Made by a program: the position numbers and the translations under genes. DNA of 64,000 nt from positions 310,001 to 374,000 of the forward strand of contig NZ_CP035946.1 of NCBI RefSeq assembly GCF_013177655.1, read 5' to 3'. Origin of the DNA: Campylobacter canadensis (lineage in GTDB: Bacteria > Campylobacterota > Campylobacteria > Campylobacterales > Campylobacteraceae). The notes below the pieces were generated by a model. The model was not told the origin of the DNA. It saw only the letters and a list, made by a program, of their open reading frames with translations, and made no database searches. This document shows, piece by piece, positions 39,635-50,257 of this stretch; the stretch's first letter is position 1; every line of letters starts with the position of its first letter.

Positions 39635-40931
39635 GTTTTATTATATCCCCACATCACAACCATCAACAACCCCACGCAACCATTTTTGTTTTTCTAAATT
39701 CTTTTAATTTTCTTTTGCTTTTTTTAACTTTATTTACACTGTTTTTAATTCTTTTTAATTTTTTTATTTTTTCAATTCTTTTTAATTTTTTTATTTTCTT
39801 ATCTGCGCCCCCACAAAAAAACAATCAACAACCCCAACTACAAACTTAAATAAAACTTAATTTAATGTATCTTTAAGCTAATAGTTAAAACACAAGATTA
39901 AAATTGTAATATTTATAGAAATTGCAGAAACTACCAATATTTAACCCTACAATATAAAAAAGTATTTTTAAAAACTATCTAATCACTCAAAATATTTATA
40001 ACCCCAACACCATTTTTATCACAATAAATCATCATTCAATCCTACCAATTTTCAGTCCCACTTCCACCAACAATCAATCCTTACTCTACTTATCAATACC
40101 CTAAAATATTTTTACACCGCCCAACCACTCAAACTTTACCCCACAACCAAAAAAACAATCAACAACCCTAACTATAAGCTTAAATAAAACTGAATTTAAT
40201 GTATCTTTAAGTTTATAGTAAAAAGTACAAGATTAAATTCACAATATTACGAAGGTTTAGAAAGTTTTGAGAATACCCAACTTTACCCACTCCATTTTTT
40301 AACAACAAACCATCATTCAACCCTAAAAAACAATCAACAACCCCAACTACAAACTTAAATAAAACTTAATTTAATGCGTTCTTAAGTTTATAGTAAAAAG
40401 CACAAGATTAAATTTGCAACATTTAGGGAAATTCTTTTAAATTTTTTAGTTTATTTTGCTTTTTTAAATTCTTTTGATTTTCTTTTAGTCTCTTTTGTTT
40501 TCTTTTGCTTTTTTAACTTTATTTACACTGTTTTCAATTCTTTTTAATTTCTTTTACTTTTTCTAAACTCTTTTTGCTTTCTTATTTGTCCCCTAACTAA
40601 AAATCACTATTCCATCCCCACCACCAAAAAAAACAATCAACAACCCTAACTATAAGCTTAAATAAAACTGAATTTAATGTATTTTTAAGTTTATAGTAAA
40701 AATATGTGATTAAAATTACAGCACTATACGAAGATTACGAAGATTACGAAGATTACGAAGATTACGAAGATTACGAAGATTACGAAGATTACGAAGATTG
40801 CAGCTTAAATAAAACTTAATTTAATGTGTTCTTAAGTTTGCAGTAAAAAGCACAAGATTAAATTAGCAGTATTACTAAGGTTTGGAATAGTTGGAATAGT
40901 TGGAATAGTTGTAAGAGTTAGAAAAAAGCAA
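39635..40931 (+). other. Repeat-filled stretch between flaA and the pilin array
   Basis: Same kind of sequence as 6459-8112 but shorter and lacking some blocks. Copies of the approximately 75-bp element near 39835, 40180, 40345, 40650 and 40797; the 9-bp array at 40727. No gene. Confidence 0.7.
40727..40798 (+). repeat. 9-bp tandem repeat, eight copies
   Basis: TACGAAGAT eight times; 12 and 11 copies in the paralogous places at 7881 and 55589. Confidence 0.9.
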
Positions 40932-41231
40932 CTTCAATCAAACCTAACTTAATATATTTATAAGTTTATTATTTGTTATTATGTATTTTTACTAAATGTT
41001 ATTATCTTTATTTATTTATCTTACTTACTAACACAAAAAAGCATCTTTAAAAGTACTAAATAATCAACTTTAATTAGTAATTTTAAAGCTTAAAAAAAGC
41101 TAAAAAGTTATGTATTAAAATATAAGCTAAAGCTATAAAAGTATTTATACATAATAATTTAAAACCAAGTACTTATTTTAATTTCTTGCACAAAAAGTAA
41201 AAAGATAAATTATTTTTTACAAGGAGTTATT

Positions 41232-41708
41232 ATGAAAAAAGGTTTTACAATGATTGAACTAATCTTTGTTATTGTTATTTTAGGTATATTAGCTGCTGTG
41301 GCTATTCCTAAGATTAATGCTACTAGAGATGATGCGGAGAAGGTTAAGTCAGCTCAAAATATTGTTACTTTAATTGGGGATTTAGGGTCTTATTATACGG
41401 CTCAGGGGGAATTTGCTACTAAGACTGGTGGTACTGATATTGATTTTGCAAAAATGACTAATGTGGCTTTTAGTAGCACCGCTAAAGATACTGCAAAATT
41501 AAAAATCGGTAAAGATGATAATTGTTTAACAATTAAGGTTGATTCTGCAAGTGGTAAAGTTACTTTTACAGGTAAAGCTTCTGCAAGTAAAGCATGCACT
41601 GAAACTTTAAAATTATCAACAGTAAAAGCAGCATTGGGCGGGAACGATATTATAGGTAAAGATTATATTATTGATTTTGCTGCAACTAGTGTAAATTTAA
41701 ACTTCTAA
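41232..41708 (+). CDS. pil5: prepilin-like protein
   Basis: 158 residues. Prepilin signal and helix as in the other copies. Block 1 after residue 59 (EFATKTGGTDIDFAKMTNVAF) as in pil1. Block 2 (GKDDNCLTI) and block 3 (ASASKACTETLKLST) are shared with pil7. Block 4 (ALGGNDIIGKDYIIDFAA) is shared only with pil8. Two cysteines bracket the loop. First unit of the array, 1.7 kb downstream of flaA on the same strand, with full leader and terminator (41721-41748). Confidence 0.84.
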   Translation: MKKGFTMIELIFVIVILGILAAVAIPKINATRDDAEKVKSAQNIVTLIGDLGSYYTAQGEFATKTGGTDIDFAKMTNVAFSSTAKDTAKLKIGKDDNCLTIKVDSASGKVTFTGKASASKACTETLKLSTVKAALGGNDIIGKDYIIDFAATSVNLNF

Positions 41709-41720
41709 TAACAAATCCAA

Positions 41721-41748
41721 AAAAAGGTAGTCTAAAAACTACCTTTTT
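41721..41748 (+). terminator. Intrinsic terminator after pil5
   Basis: AAAAAGGTAG-TCTAAAAA-CTACCTTTTT. The first loop base differs (T for C), as it does after pil8. Confidence 0.85.
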
Positions 41749-42782
41749 ACTTACACTTCTCAAACCTTCAAACAAGTAAAAAACAAACATACAACTTAAC
41801 TCATTCACCACCATCAACAACCCCACGCAACCATCAATCAACCCTGCACAGCTACAATCATCCTTACTCCGCTTATCCCACAAATCTTCTTTTTACAACA
41901 TCTCATCATCAGTTTTTATCCCCGCACAATTATCCAACCACTCAAACTTTACCCCACCAAAAAAAACAACTATCCACTACCTACCTTTAAGCTCAAACTA
42001 TAAGCTTAAATAAAACTTAATTTAATGTATCTTTAAGTTTATAGTAAAAAGTACAAGATTAAAATTGTAATATTTATAGAAATTGCAGAAACTACCAATA
42101 TTTAACCCTACAATATAAAAAAGCATTTTTAAAAACTATCTAATCACTCAAAATATTTATAACCCCAACACCATTTTTATTACAACAAATCATCATTCAA
42201 CCATGCACAGCTACCAATTCTTACTCTACTTATCAATACTCTAAAATATTTTTACACTATCCAACCACTCAAACTTTACCCCCCCCCAAAAAAAACAATC
42301 AACAACACTAACTACAAGCTTAAATAAAACTGAATTTAATGTATTTTTAAGTTTGCAGTAAAAACACAAGATTAAATTAGCAGTATTACGAAGATTTGGA
42401 AGGGTTCGAAGGTTTAGAATAGTTAGAATAGTTGGTATAGTTGGAATGATTGGAATAGTTGTAAGAGTTAGAAGAAAGCAACTTCAATCAAACCTAACTT
42501 AATATATTTATAAGTTTATTATTTGTTATTATGTATTTTTACTAAATGTTATTATCTTTATTTATTTATCTTACTTACTAACACAAAAAAAGCATCTTTA
42601 AAAGTACTAAATAATCAACTTTAATTAGTAATCTTAAAGCTTAAAAAAAGCTAAAAAGTTATGTATTAAAATATAAGCTAAAGCTATAAAAGTATTTATA
42701 CATAATAATTTAAAACCAAGTACTTATTTTAATTTCTTGCACAAAAAGTAAAAAGATAAATTATTTTTTACAAGGAGTTATT
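41749..42782 (+). other. Spacer and leader between pil5 and pil6
   Basis: Two approximately 75-bp elements (near 41995 and 42310), a C run of 9 (about 42279-42287), words such as CAACCACTCAAACTTTACCC, then the common pilin leader from about 42482. No gene. Confidence 0.7.
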
Positions 42783-43271
42783 ATGAAAAAAGGTTTTACA
42801 ATGATTGAACTAATCTTTGTTATTGTTATTTTAGGTATATTAGCTGCTGTGGCTATTCCTAAGATTAATGCTACTAGAGATGATGCGGAGAAGGTTAAGT
42901 CAGCTCAAAATATTGTTACTTTAATTGGGGATTTAGGGTCTTATTATACGGCTCAGGGGAAATTTGCTACTAAGACTGGTGGTACTGATATTGATTTTGC
43001 AAAAATGACTAATGTGGCTTTTAGTAGCACCGCTAAAGATACTGCAAAATTAAAAATCGGTAAAGATGATAATTGTTTAACAATTAAGGTTGATTCTGCA
43101 AATGGTAAAGTTACTTTTACAGGAAAAACAACTTCACCTAGTAAAGCTTGTGAAGAAACTTTAAAATTATCAACAGTAAAAGCAGCTTTTGGTAATAAAG
43201 ATTTAACAGATAGTAGCGCAAATACTCACACAATCGACTATTCAGCTTCAGGTGTTAAATTAGATTTCTAA
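42783..43271 (+). CDS. pil6: prepilin-like protein
   Basis: 162 residues. Invariant prepilin N-terminus; block 1 as pil1 but starting GKF; block 2 GKDDNCLTI; block 3 TTSPSKACEETLKLST as in pil1; block 4 AFGNKDLTDSSANTHTID as in pil7. It differs from pil9 by one residue (SSAN here, SGAN in pil9). Leader and terminator (43286) present. Confidence 0.84.
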   Translation: MKKGFTMIELIFVIVILGILAAVAIPKINATRDDAEKVKSAQNIVTLIGDLGSYYTAQGKFATKTGGTDIDFAKMTNVAFSSTAKDTAKLKIGKDDNCLTIKVDSANGKVTFTGKTTSPSKACEETLKLSTVKAAFGNKDLTDSSANTHTIDYSASGVKLDF

Positions 43272-43285
43272 TAAAAACAAAAACA

Positions 43286-43312
43286 AAAAGGTAGCCTAAA
43301 AACTACCTTTTT
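43286..43312 (+). terminator. Intrinsic terminator after pil6
   Basis: AAGGTAG/CTACCTT stem with A- and T-tracts. Confidence 0.85.
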
Positions 43313-44346
43313 ACTTACACTTTTTAAACATTAAAACAAACACACAACTTAGCTCATTACCCCCCCCCCACCCATCATCAACAACCCCACGCAACCATCA
43401 ATCAACCCTGCACAGCTACAATCATCCTTACTCCGCTTATCCCACAAATCTTCTTTTTACAACATCTCATCATCAGTTTTTATCCCCGCACAATTATCCA
43501 ACCACTCAAACTTTACCCCACCAAAAAAAACAACTATCCACTACCTACCTTTAAGCTCAAACTATAAGCTTAAATAAAACTTAATTTAATGTATCTTTAA
43601 GTTTATAGTAAAAAGTACAAGATTAAAATTGTAATATTTATAGAAATTGCAGAAACTACCAATATTTAACCCTACAATATAAAAAAGCATTTTTAAAAAC
43701 TATCTAATCACTCAAAATATTTATAACCCCAACACCATTTTTATTACAACAAATCATCATTCAACCATGCACAGCTACCAATTCTTACTCTACTTATCAA
43801 TACTCTAAAATATTTTTACACTATCCAACCACTCAAACTTTACCCCCCCCCAAAAAAAACAATCAACAACACTAACTACAAGCTTAAATAAAACTGAATT
43901 TAATGTATTTTTAAGTTTGCAGTAAAAACACAAGATTAAATTAGCAGTATTACGAAGATTTGGAAGGGTTCGAAGGTTTAGAATAGTTAGAATAGTTGGT
44001 ATAGTTGGAATGATTGGAATAGTTGTAAGAGTTAGAAGAAAGCAACTTCAATCAAACCTAACTTAATATATTTATAAGTTTATTATTTGTTATTATGTAT
44101 TTTTACTAAATGTTATTATCTTTATTTATTTATCTTACTTACTAACACAAAAAAAGCATCTTTAAAAGTACTAAATAATCAACTTTAATTAGTAATCTTA
44201 AAGCTTAAAAAAAGCTAAAAAGTTATGTATTAAAATATAAGCTAAAGCTATAAAAGTATTTATACATAATAATTTAAAACCAAGTACTTATTTTAATTTC
44301 TTGCACAAAAAGTAAAAAGATAAATTATTTTTTACAAGGAGTTATT
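43313..44346 (+). other. Spacer and leader between pil6 and pil7
   Basis: C runs of 10 (43360-43369) and 9 (about 43843-43851), two approximately 75-bp elements (near 43555 and 43865) and the common leader. No gene. Confidence 0.7.
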
Positions 44347-44811
44347 ATGAAAAAAGGTTTTACAATGATTGAACTAATCTTTGTTATTGTTATTTTAGGT
44401 ATATTAGCTGCTGTGGCTATTCCTAAGATTAATGCTACTAGAGATGATGCGGAGAAGGTTAAGTCAGCTCAAAATATTGTTACTTTAATTGGGGATTTAG
44501 GGTCTTATTATACGGCTCAGGGGGAATTTAATGCAGATATTACAAAAATGACTAATGTGGCTTTTAGTAGCACCGCTAAAGATACTGCAAAATTAAAAAT
44601 CGGTAAAGATGATAATTGTTTAACAATTAAGGTTGATTCTGCAAGTGGTAAAGTTACTTTTACAGGTAAAGCTTCTGCAAGTAAAGCATGCACTGAAACT
44701 TTAAAATTATCAACAGTAAAAGCAGCTTTTGGTAATAAAGATTTAACAGATAGTAGCGCAAATACTCACACAATCGACTATTCAGCTTCAGGTGTTAAAT
44801 TAGATTTCTAA
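44347..44811 (+). CDS. pil7: prepilin-like protein
   Basis: 154 residues. Invariant N-terminus; short block 1 (EFNADITKMTNVAF) found only here; block 2 GKDDNCLTI; block 3 ASASKACTETLKLST as in pil5; block 4 AFGNKDLTDSSANTHTID as in pil6. A clear mosaic of its neighbours. Two cysteines kept. Confidence 0.84.
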   Translation: MKKGFTMIELIFVIVILGILAAVAIPKINATRDDAEKVKSAQNIVTLIGDLGSYYTAQGEFNADITKMTNVAFSSTAKDTAKLKIGKDDNCLTIKVDSASGKVTFTGKASASKACTETLKLSTVKAAFGNKDLTDSSANTHTIDYSASGVKLDF

Positions 44812-44825
44812 TAAAAACAAAAACA

Positions 44826-44852
44826 AAAAGGTAGCCTAAAAACTACCTTTTT
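44826..44852 (+). terminator. Intrinsic terminator after pil7
   Basis: AAGGTAG/CTACCTT stem with A- and T-tracts. Confidence 0.85.
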
Positions 44853-45885
44853 ACTTACACTTTTTAAACATTAAAACAAACACACAACTTAGCTCATTAC
44901 CCCCCCCACCCATCATCAACAACCCCACGCAACCATCAATCAACCCTGCACAGCTACAATCATCCTTACTCCGCTTATCCCACAAATCTTCTTTTTACAA
45001 CATCTCATCATCAGTTTTTATCCCCGCACAATTATCCAACCACTCAAACTTTACCCCACCAAAAAAAACAACTATCCACTACCTACCTTTAAGCTCAAAC
45101 TATAAGCTTAAATAAAACTTAATTTAATGTATCTTTAAGTTTATAGTAAAAAGTACAAGATTAAAATTGTAATATTTATAGAAATTGCAGAAACTACCAA
45201 TATTTAACCCTACAATATAAAAAAGCATTTTTAAAAACTATCTAATCACTCAAAATATTTATAACCCCAACACCATTTTTATTACAACAAATCATCATTC
45301 AACCATGCACAGCTACCAATTCTTACTCTACTTATCAATACTCTAAAATATTTTTACACTATCCAACCACTCAAACTTTACCCCCCCCCCAAAAAAAACA
45401 ATCAACAACACTAACTACAAGCTTAAATAAAACTGAATTTAATGTATTTTTAAGTTTGCAGTAAAAACACAAGATTAAATTAGCAGTATTACGAAGATTT
45501 GGAAGGGTTCGAAGGTTTAGAATAGTTAGAATAGTTGGTATAGTTGGAATGATTGGAATAGTTGTAAGAGTTAGAAGAAAGCAACTTCAATCAAACCTAA
45601 CTTAATATATTTATAAGTTTATTATTTGTTATTATGTATTTTTACTAAATGTTATTATCTTTATTTATTTATCTTACTTATTAACACAAAAAAAGCATCT
45701 TTAAAAGTACTAAATAATCAACTTTAATTAGTAATCTTAAAGCTTAAAAAAAGCTAAAAAGTTATGTATTAAAATATAAGCTAAAGCTATAAAAGTATTT
45801 ATACATAATAATTTAAAACCAAGTACTTATTTTAATTTCTTGCACAAAAAGTAAAAAGATAAATTATTTTTTACAAGGAGTTATT
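44853..45885 (+). other. Spacer and leader between pil7 and pil8
   Basis: Same as the previous spacer, with C runs of 8 (about 44900-44907) and 10 (45381-45390) at the places where the other spacers have 9-10 and 9. No gene. Confidence 0.7.
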
Positions 45886-46341
45886 ATGAAAAAAGGTTTT
45901 ACAATGATTGAACTAATCTTTGTTATTGTTATTTTAGGTATATTAGCTGCTGTGGCTATTCCTAAGATTAATGCTACTAGAGATGATGCGGAGAAGGTTA
46001 AGTCAGCTCAAAATATTGTTACTTTAATTGGGGATTTAGGGTCTTATTATACGGCTCAGGGGAGTTTTACAGGAAAAAAAATACAAGAATTAACAAATGT
46101 TGCTTTAGGTGGTACTGATACAGAAGGAACTATGAAAATCGGTAAAGATGATAATTGTTTAACAATTAAGGTTGATTCTGCAAATGGTAAAGTTACTTTT
46201 ACAGGTAAAGCTTCTGCAAGTAAAGCATGCACTGAAACTTTACAGTTAGAGACAGTTAAAGCAGCATTGGGCGGGAACGATATTATAGGTAAAGATTATA
46301 TTATTGATTTTGCTGCAACTAGTGTAAATTTAAACTTCTAA
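45886..46341 (+). CDS. pil8: prepilin-like protein
   Basis: 151 residues, the shortest. Invariant N-terminus; unique block 1 (SFTGKKIQELTNVALGGTD); block 2 GKDDNCLTI; block 3 ASASKACTETLQLETV as in pil10; block 4 ALGGNDIIGKDYIIDFAA as in pil5. Two cysteines kept, leader and terminator (46353) present. Confidence 0.84.
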   Translation: MKKGFTMIELIFVIVILGILAAVAIPKINATRDDAEKVKSAQNIVTLIGDLGSYYTAQGSFTGKKIQELTNVALGGTDTEGTMKIGKDDNCLTIKVDSANGKVTFTGKASASKACTETLQLETVKAALGGNDIIGKDYIIDFAATSVNLNF

Positions 46342-46352
46342 TAACAAATCCA

Positions 46353-46381
46353 AAAAAAGGTAGTCTAAAAACTACCTTTTT
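46353..46381 (+). terminator. Intrinsic terminator after pil8
   Basis: AAGGTAG-TCTAAAAA-CTACCTT, as after pil5; the pil5 and pil8 spacers are near-identical. Confidence 0.85.
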
Positions 46382-47415
46382 ACTTACACTTCTCAAACCT
46401 TCAAACAAGTAAAAAACAAACATACAACTTAACTCATTCACCACCATCAACAACCCCACGCAACCATCAATCAACCCTGCACAGCTACAATCATCCTTAC
46501 TCCGCTTATCCCACAAATCTTCTTTTTACAACATATCATCATCAGTTTTTATCCCCGCACAATTATCCAACCACTCAAACTTTACCCCACCAAAAAAAAC
46601 AACTATCCACTACCTACCTTTAAGCTCAAACTATAAGCTTAAATAAAACTTAATTTAATGTATCTTTAAGTTTATAGTAAAAAGTACAAGATTAAAATTG
46701 TAATATTTATAGAAATTGCAGAAACTACCAATATTTAACCCTACAATATAAAAAAGCATTTTTAAAAACTATCTAATCACTCAAAATATTTATAACCCCA
46801 ACACCATTTTTATTACAACAAATCATCATTCAACCATGCACAGCTACCAATTCTTACTCTACTTATCAATACTCTAAAATATTTTTACACTATCCAACCA
46901 CTCAAACTTTACCCCCCCCCAAAAAAAACAATCAACAACACTAACTACAAGCTTAAATAAAACTGAATTTAATGTATTTTTAAGTTTGCAGTAAAAACAC
47001 AAGATTAAATTAGCAGTATTACGAAGATTTGGAAGGGTTCGAAGGTTTAGAATAGTTAGAATAGTTGGTATAGTTGGAATGATTGGAATAGTTGTAAGAG
47101 TTAGAAGAAAGCAACTTCAATCAAACCTAACTTAATATATTTATAAGTTTATTATTTGTTATTATGTATTTTTACTAAATGTTATTATCTTTATTTATTT
47201 ATCTTACTTACTAACACAAAAAAAGCATCTTTAAAAGTACTAAATAATCAACTTTAATTAGTAATCTTAAAGCTTAAAAAAAGCTAAAAAGTTATGTATT
47301 AAAATATAAGCTAAAGCTATAAAAGTATTTATACATAATAATTTAAAACCAAGTACTTATTTTAATTTCTTGCACAAAAAGTAAAAAGATAAATTATTTT
47401 TTACAAGGAGTTATT
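46382..47415 (+). other. Spacer and leader between pil8 and pil9
   Basis: As the other array spacers: two approximately 75-bp elements (near 46630 and 46940), a C run of 9 (46912-46920), then the common leader from 47115. No gene. Confidence 0.7.
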
Positions 47416-47904
47416 ATGAAAAAAGGTTTTACAATGATTGAACTAATCTTTGTTATTGTTATTTTAGGTATATTAGCTGCTGTGGCTATTCCTAAGATTA
47501 ATGCTACTAGAGATGATGCGGAGAAGGTTAAGTCAGCTCAAAATATTGTTACTTTAATTGGGGATTTAGGGTCTTATTATACGGCTCAGGGGAAATTTGC
47601 TACTAAGACTGGTGGTACTGATATTGATTTTGCAAAAATGACTAATGTGGCTTTTAGTAGCACCGCTAAAGATACTGCAAAATTAAAAATCGGTAAAGAT
47701 GATAATTGTTTAACAATTAAGGTTGATTCTGCAAATGGTAAAGTTACTTTTACAGGAAAAACAACTTCACCTAGTAAAGCTTGTGAAGAAACTTTAAAAT
47801 TATCAACAGTAAAAGCAGCTTTTGGTAATAAAGATTTAACAGATAGTGGCGCAAATACTCACACAATCGACTATTCAGCTTCAGGTGTTAAATTAGATTT
47901 CTAA
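47416..47904 (+). CDS. pil9: prepilin-like protein
   Basis: 162 residues, pil6 with one change (SGAN for SSAN). Last forward unit of the tandem array. Identical to pil12, which is its inverted copy in island D. Leader, ribosome site and terminator (47919) present. Confidence 0.84.
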   Translation: MKKGFTMIELIFVIVILGILAAVAIPKINATRDDAEKVKSAQNIVTLIGDLGSYYTAQGKFATKTGGTDIDFAKMTNVAFSSTAKDTAKLKIGKDDNCLTIKVDSANGKVTFTGKTTSPSKACEETLKLSTVKAAFGNKDLTDSGANTHTIDYSASGVKLDF

Positions 47905-47918
47905 TAAAAACAAAAACA

Positions 47919-47945
47919 AAAAGGTAGCCTAAAAACTACCTTTTT
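47919..47945 (+). terminator. Intrinsic terminator after pil9
   Basis: AAGGTAG/CTACCTT stem with A- and T-tracts. Confidence 0.85.
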
Positions 47946-48752
47946 ACTTACACTTTTTAAACATTAAAACAAACACACAACTTAGCTCATTACCCCCCCC
48001 CTCAACCAAAAAACAATCAACAACTCCAACTACAAGCTTAAATAAAACTGAATTTAATGTATCTTTAAGCTAAATTATCAATTCTTCTTATTTATATTAC
48101 AATCTAAGTTAAAAAATACTAATTCCCACTAATAAAATAACTAAAGCAACAAAATATAGAAAAACACCCCCTAATAAATATCTAATTTTATTTGTTATCA
48201 ACCAAGCTAACTATAAAAACCAACTAACTACTACTAACAATATTACTTAATTTTTACAATCAAATTAAGTATTTTTATTTTACATATTCATTAATCCTTA
48301 AACTCCCAACTACAAACTTAAATAAAACTTAATTTAATACAATATTAAGTTTATAGTAAAAAAACATAAGATTAAAATTGCATCATTTAGGGAAATTGCA
48401 GAAACCGCCAATCATTCAACCCTGAACAACCATCAATCTTTACTCTACTTATCAATACTTTATCTAATACACAAGCAATCATTCTTACACTACATCTCAT
48501 CAGTTTTTACCACTCCCTATACAATACAACAAATCATCATCTCTCACTCATCAAAATCCCAACCATAAACTTAAATAAAACTTAATTTAATATATTTTTA
48601 AGCTAGTAATTAAAGCACAAGATTAAATTAGCAGTATTACGAAGATTTGGAATAGTTGGAAGGGTTGGAAGGGTGCAGCTTAAATAAAACTGAATTTAAT
48701 GTATTTTTAAGACAATAGTTAAAACACAAGAATAAATTTACAGTACTAGGAA

Positions 48753-48887
48753 AATGAATAAAATGAATAAAATGAATAAAATGAAGAAAATGAAGAAAAT
48801 GAAGAAAATGAAGAAAATGAAGAAAATGAAGAAAATGAAGAAAATGAAGAAAATGAAGAAAATGAAGAAAATGAAGAAAATGAAGAA
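48753..48887. repeat. 10-bp tandem repeat, about 13 copies in two versions
   Basis: Three units of AATGAATAAA followed by about ten of AATGAAGAAA: two alleles of one repeat joined in one array. Reverse copy at about 57405-57538. Confidence 0.85.
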
Positions 48888-48979
48888 GTTAGCAGCTTAA
48901 ATAAAACTGAATTTAATTTATTTTTAAACTAATAGTAAAAAGTATGAGATTAATTTTATAGTACTAGAAAGCTAGAGAA

Positions 48980-49051
48980 GTTAGAGAAGTTGCAGATGTT
49001 AGAGAAGTTGCAGATGTTAGAGAAGTTGCAGATGTTAGAGAAGTTGCAGAT
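48980..49051. repeat. 18-bp tandem repeat, four copies
   Basis: GTTAGAGAAGTTGCAGAT four times, reverse copy at 57238-57309. Confidence 0.88.
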
Positions 49052-49301
49052 GTTAGAGAAGATGGCAGCTTAAATAAAACTGAATTTAATGTATTTTTAA
49101 GACAATAGTTAAAACACAAGATTAAATTTACAGCACTAGGAAAATAAAAAAAATAAAAAAATATACAAATATATTAGCAAGTATGTGTTTATATGAAATT
49201 TTTAAATAAGATTATAAATAATTATATAACAAAATAAATTGAAGTAAAAATTGTGTATTTTCACTTTGTATATTACTTAAATTGTAAAAAATGTATAAAA
49301 A

Positions 49302-49655
49302 CTATACATTCTCTACTTCAGGATTAATATTAAGGTCGTTTTTATATAAAGCAATAAGTTCTTTTACTCTTGATGGATTTAAGCAAAATTTATCAGCAAT
49401 TATTTCTTTTAATATAGCTAAAGTAAATTTACGACTAATTCTTATTGGAGCAATATTTTTATTACCGCCAGCAGTTGGATAAGGTATGCTATCATTATCG
49501 TGCTTAGTATTTGACCAAAATAAGCCAATATCTCTACCTTGACCTAAACCATCAGTATAATCAGCTACAACAATTCCTAATTTACCATCATCATATAATA
49601 ATTCAAAGTCTTTTTGCCATTTTTGGATAAAGTCATTTTTTGTTAAAGTTTTCAT
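49302..49655 (-). CDS. Unknown 117-residue protein linked to pil10
   Basis: 117 residues, soluble, no signal peptide, no cysteine pair. I do not recognise the family. Visible features: a helical start (TKNDFIQKWQKDFELLYDDG), a Gly-rich middle (DYTDGLGQGRDIGLFW) and PTAGGNKNIAP, then a helical end (FTLAILKEIIADKF, PSRVKELIALYKND). Good AAGGAG site 7 bp before ATG. It follows pil10 in the same direction after a 20-bp hairpin, so it may be read from the pilin transcript. An identical copy follows pil11. Codon use is like the neighbours. Confidence 0.7.
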   Translation of the reverse strand: MKTLTKNDFIQKWQKDFELLYDDGKLGIVVADYTDGLGQGRDIGLFWSNTKHDNDSIPYPTAGGNKNIAPIRISRKFTLAILKEIIADKFCLNPSRVKELIALYKNDLNINPEVENV

Positions 49656-49674
49656 ATTTTCTCCTTTGTTTTAT

Positions 49675-49694
49675 AACCCAGTATAAACTGGGTT
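49675..49694 (-). terminator. Hairpin between pil10 and the small ORF
   Basis: AACCCAGT-ATAA-ACTGGGTT, a strong stem replacing the usual pilin terminator. No U-tract follows, so it may be a leaky terminator or processing site. Confidence 0.6.
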
Positions 49695-49705
49695 AGTGTT
49701 ATTTA

Positions 49706-50176
49706 TTAAAAATTAAAATTTACGCTTGAAGCAGCATAATCAATTTCAGCTTTATGATCTGTTTCGGTAACTAAATCTTTCCCTCCAAAAGCTGCTTTAA
49801 CTGTCTCTAACTGTAAAGTTTCAGTGCATGCTTTACTTGCAGAAGCTTTACCTGTAAAAGTAACTTTACCATTTGCAGAATCAACCTTAATCTTTAAACA
49901 ATCACTATCTGAGCCAATCTTTAATTGACCTGTTAAACCAGTTACAGTATTTAAAGCCACATTTGTTAACTCATTTAATTTTTTAGCTGATGCAAATTCC
50001 CCCTGAGCCGTATAATAAGACCCTAAATCCCCAATTAAAGTAACAATATTTTGAGCTGACTTAACCTTCTCCGCATCATCTCTAGTAGCATTAATCTTAG
50101 GAATAGCCACAGCAGCTAATATACCTAAAATAACAATAACAAAGATTAGTTCAATCATTGTAAAACCTTTTTTCAT
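49706..50176 (-). CDS. pil10: prepilin-like protein with cut leader
   Basis: 156 residues. Invariant prepilin N-terminus; block 1 EFASAKKLNELTNVALNT, unique to this type; block 2 GSDSDCLKI as in pil1; block 3 ASASKACTETLQLETV as in pil8; block 4 AFGGKDLVTETDHKAEID, unique. Its leader is cut: identity with the other leaders stops at TTGCAC (50222), about 45 bp before the ATG, and different sequence leading to the integrase gene follows. The ribosome site is kept. It is therefore likely silent, or driven from the integrase side. Confidence 0.83.
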   Translation of the reverse strand: MKKGFTMIELIFVIVILGILAAVAIPKINATRDDAEKVKSAQNIVTLIGDLGSYYTAQGEFASAKKLNELTNVALNTVTGLTGQLKIGSDSDCLKIKVDSANGKVTFTGKASASKACTETLQLETVKAAFGGKDLVTETDHKAEIDYAASSVNFNF

Positions 50177-50257
50177 AATAACTCCTTGTAAAAAATAATT
50201 TATCTTTTTACTTTTTGTGCAATAAAGTAAAAACGGTGTAATTTTATGATTAAAATC
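50177..50257 (-). promoter_or_regulatory. Truncated pilin leader at the integrase junction
   Basis: 50177-50222 is common leader (AAGGAG to TTGCAC). From 50223 the sequence is unrelated and runs into the 3' end of the recombinase gene. The break falls at TTGCACAA, a word also present in the cassette border hairpins (CTTGCACAA). Confidence 0.6.

Larger units (their letters stand above)
40932..47945 (+). repeat. Tandem array of five pilin units (about 1.54 kb each)
   Basis: Pilin starts lie at 41232, 42783, 44347, 45886 and 47416, so unit lengths are 1551, 1564, 1539 and 1530 bp. Each unit is leader, pilin gene, terminator and a spacer with two copies of the approximately 75-bp element. The spacers are nearly identical, while the 3' halves of the genes differ. 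Confidence 0.9.
47946..49301. other. Repeat-filled centre of island C
   Basis: C run of 9 (about 47993-48001); the 240-bp AT block (48067-48303); approximately 75-bp elements near 48025, 48305, 48565, 48677, 48890 and 49068; the 10-bp array at 48753 and the 18-bp array at 48980. The last 150 bp before the small ORF are plain AT-rich sequence. No gene. Confidence 0.7.
47115..50222. repeat. Inverted repeat of islands C and D, left arm (3108 bp)
   Basis: From the outer edge of the pil9 leader (CTTCAATC) to TTGCAC in the pil10 leader. The reverse copy at 56067-59174 has exactly the same length and the same genes (pil9, the 117-residue ORF, pil10). The arms flank the integrase, sodB and S5. Confidence 0.85.
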
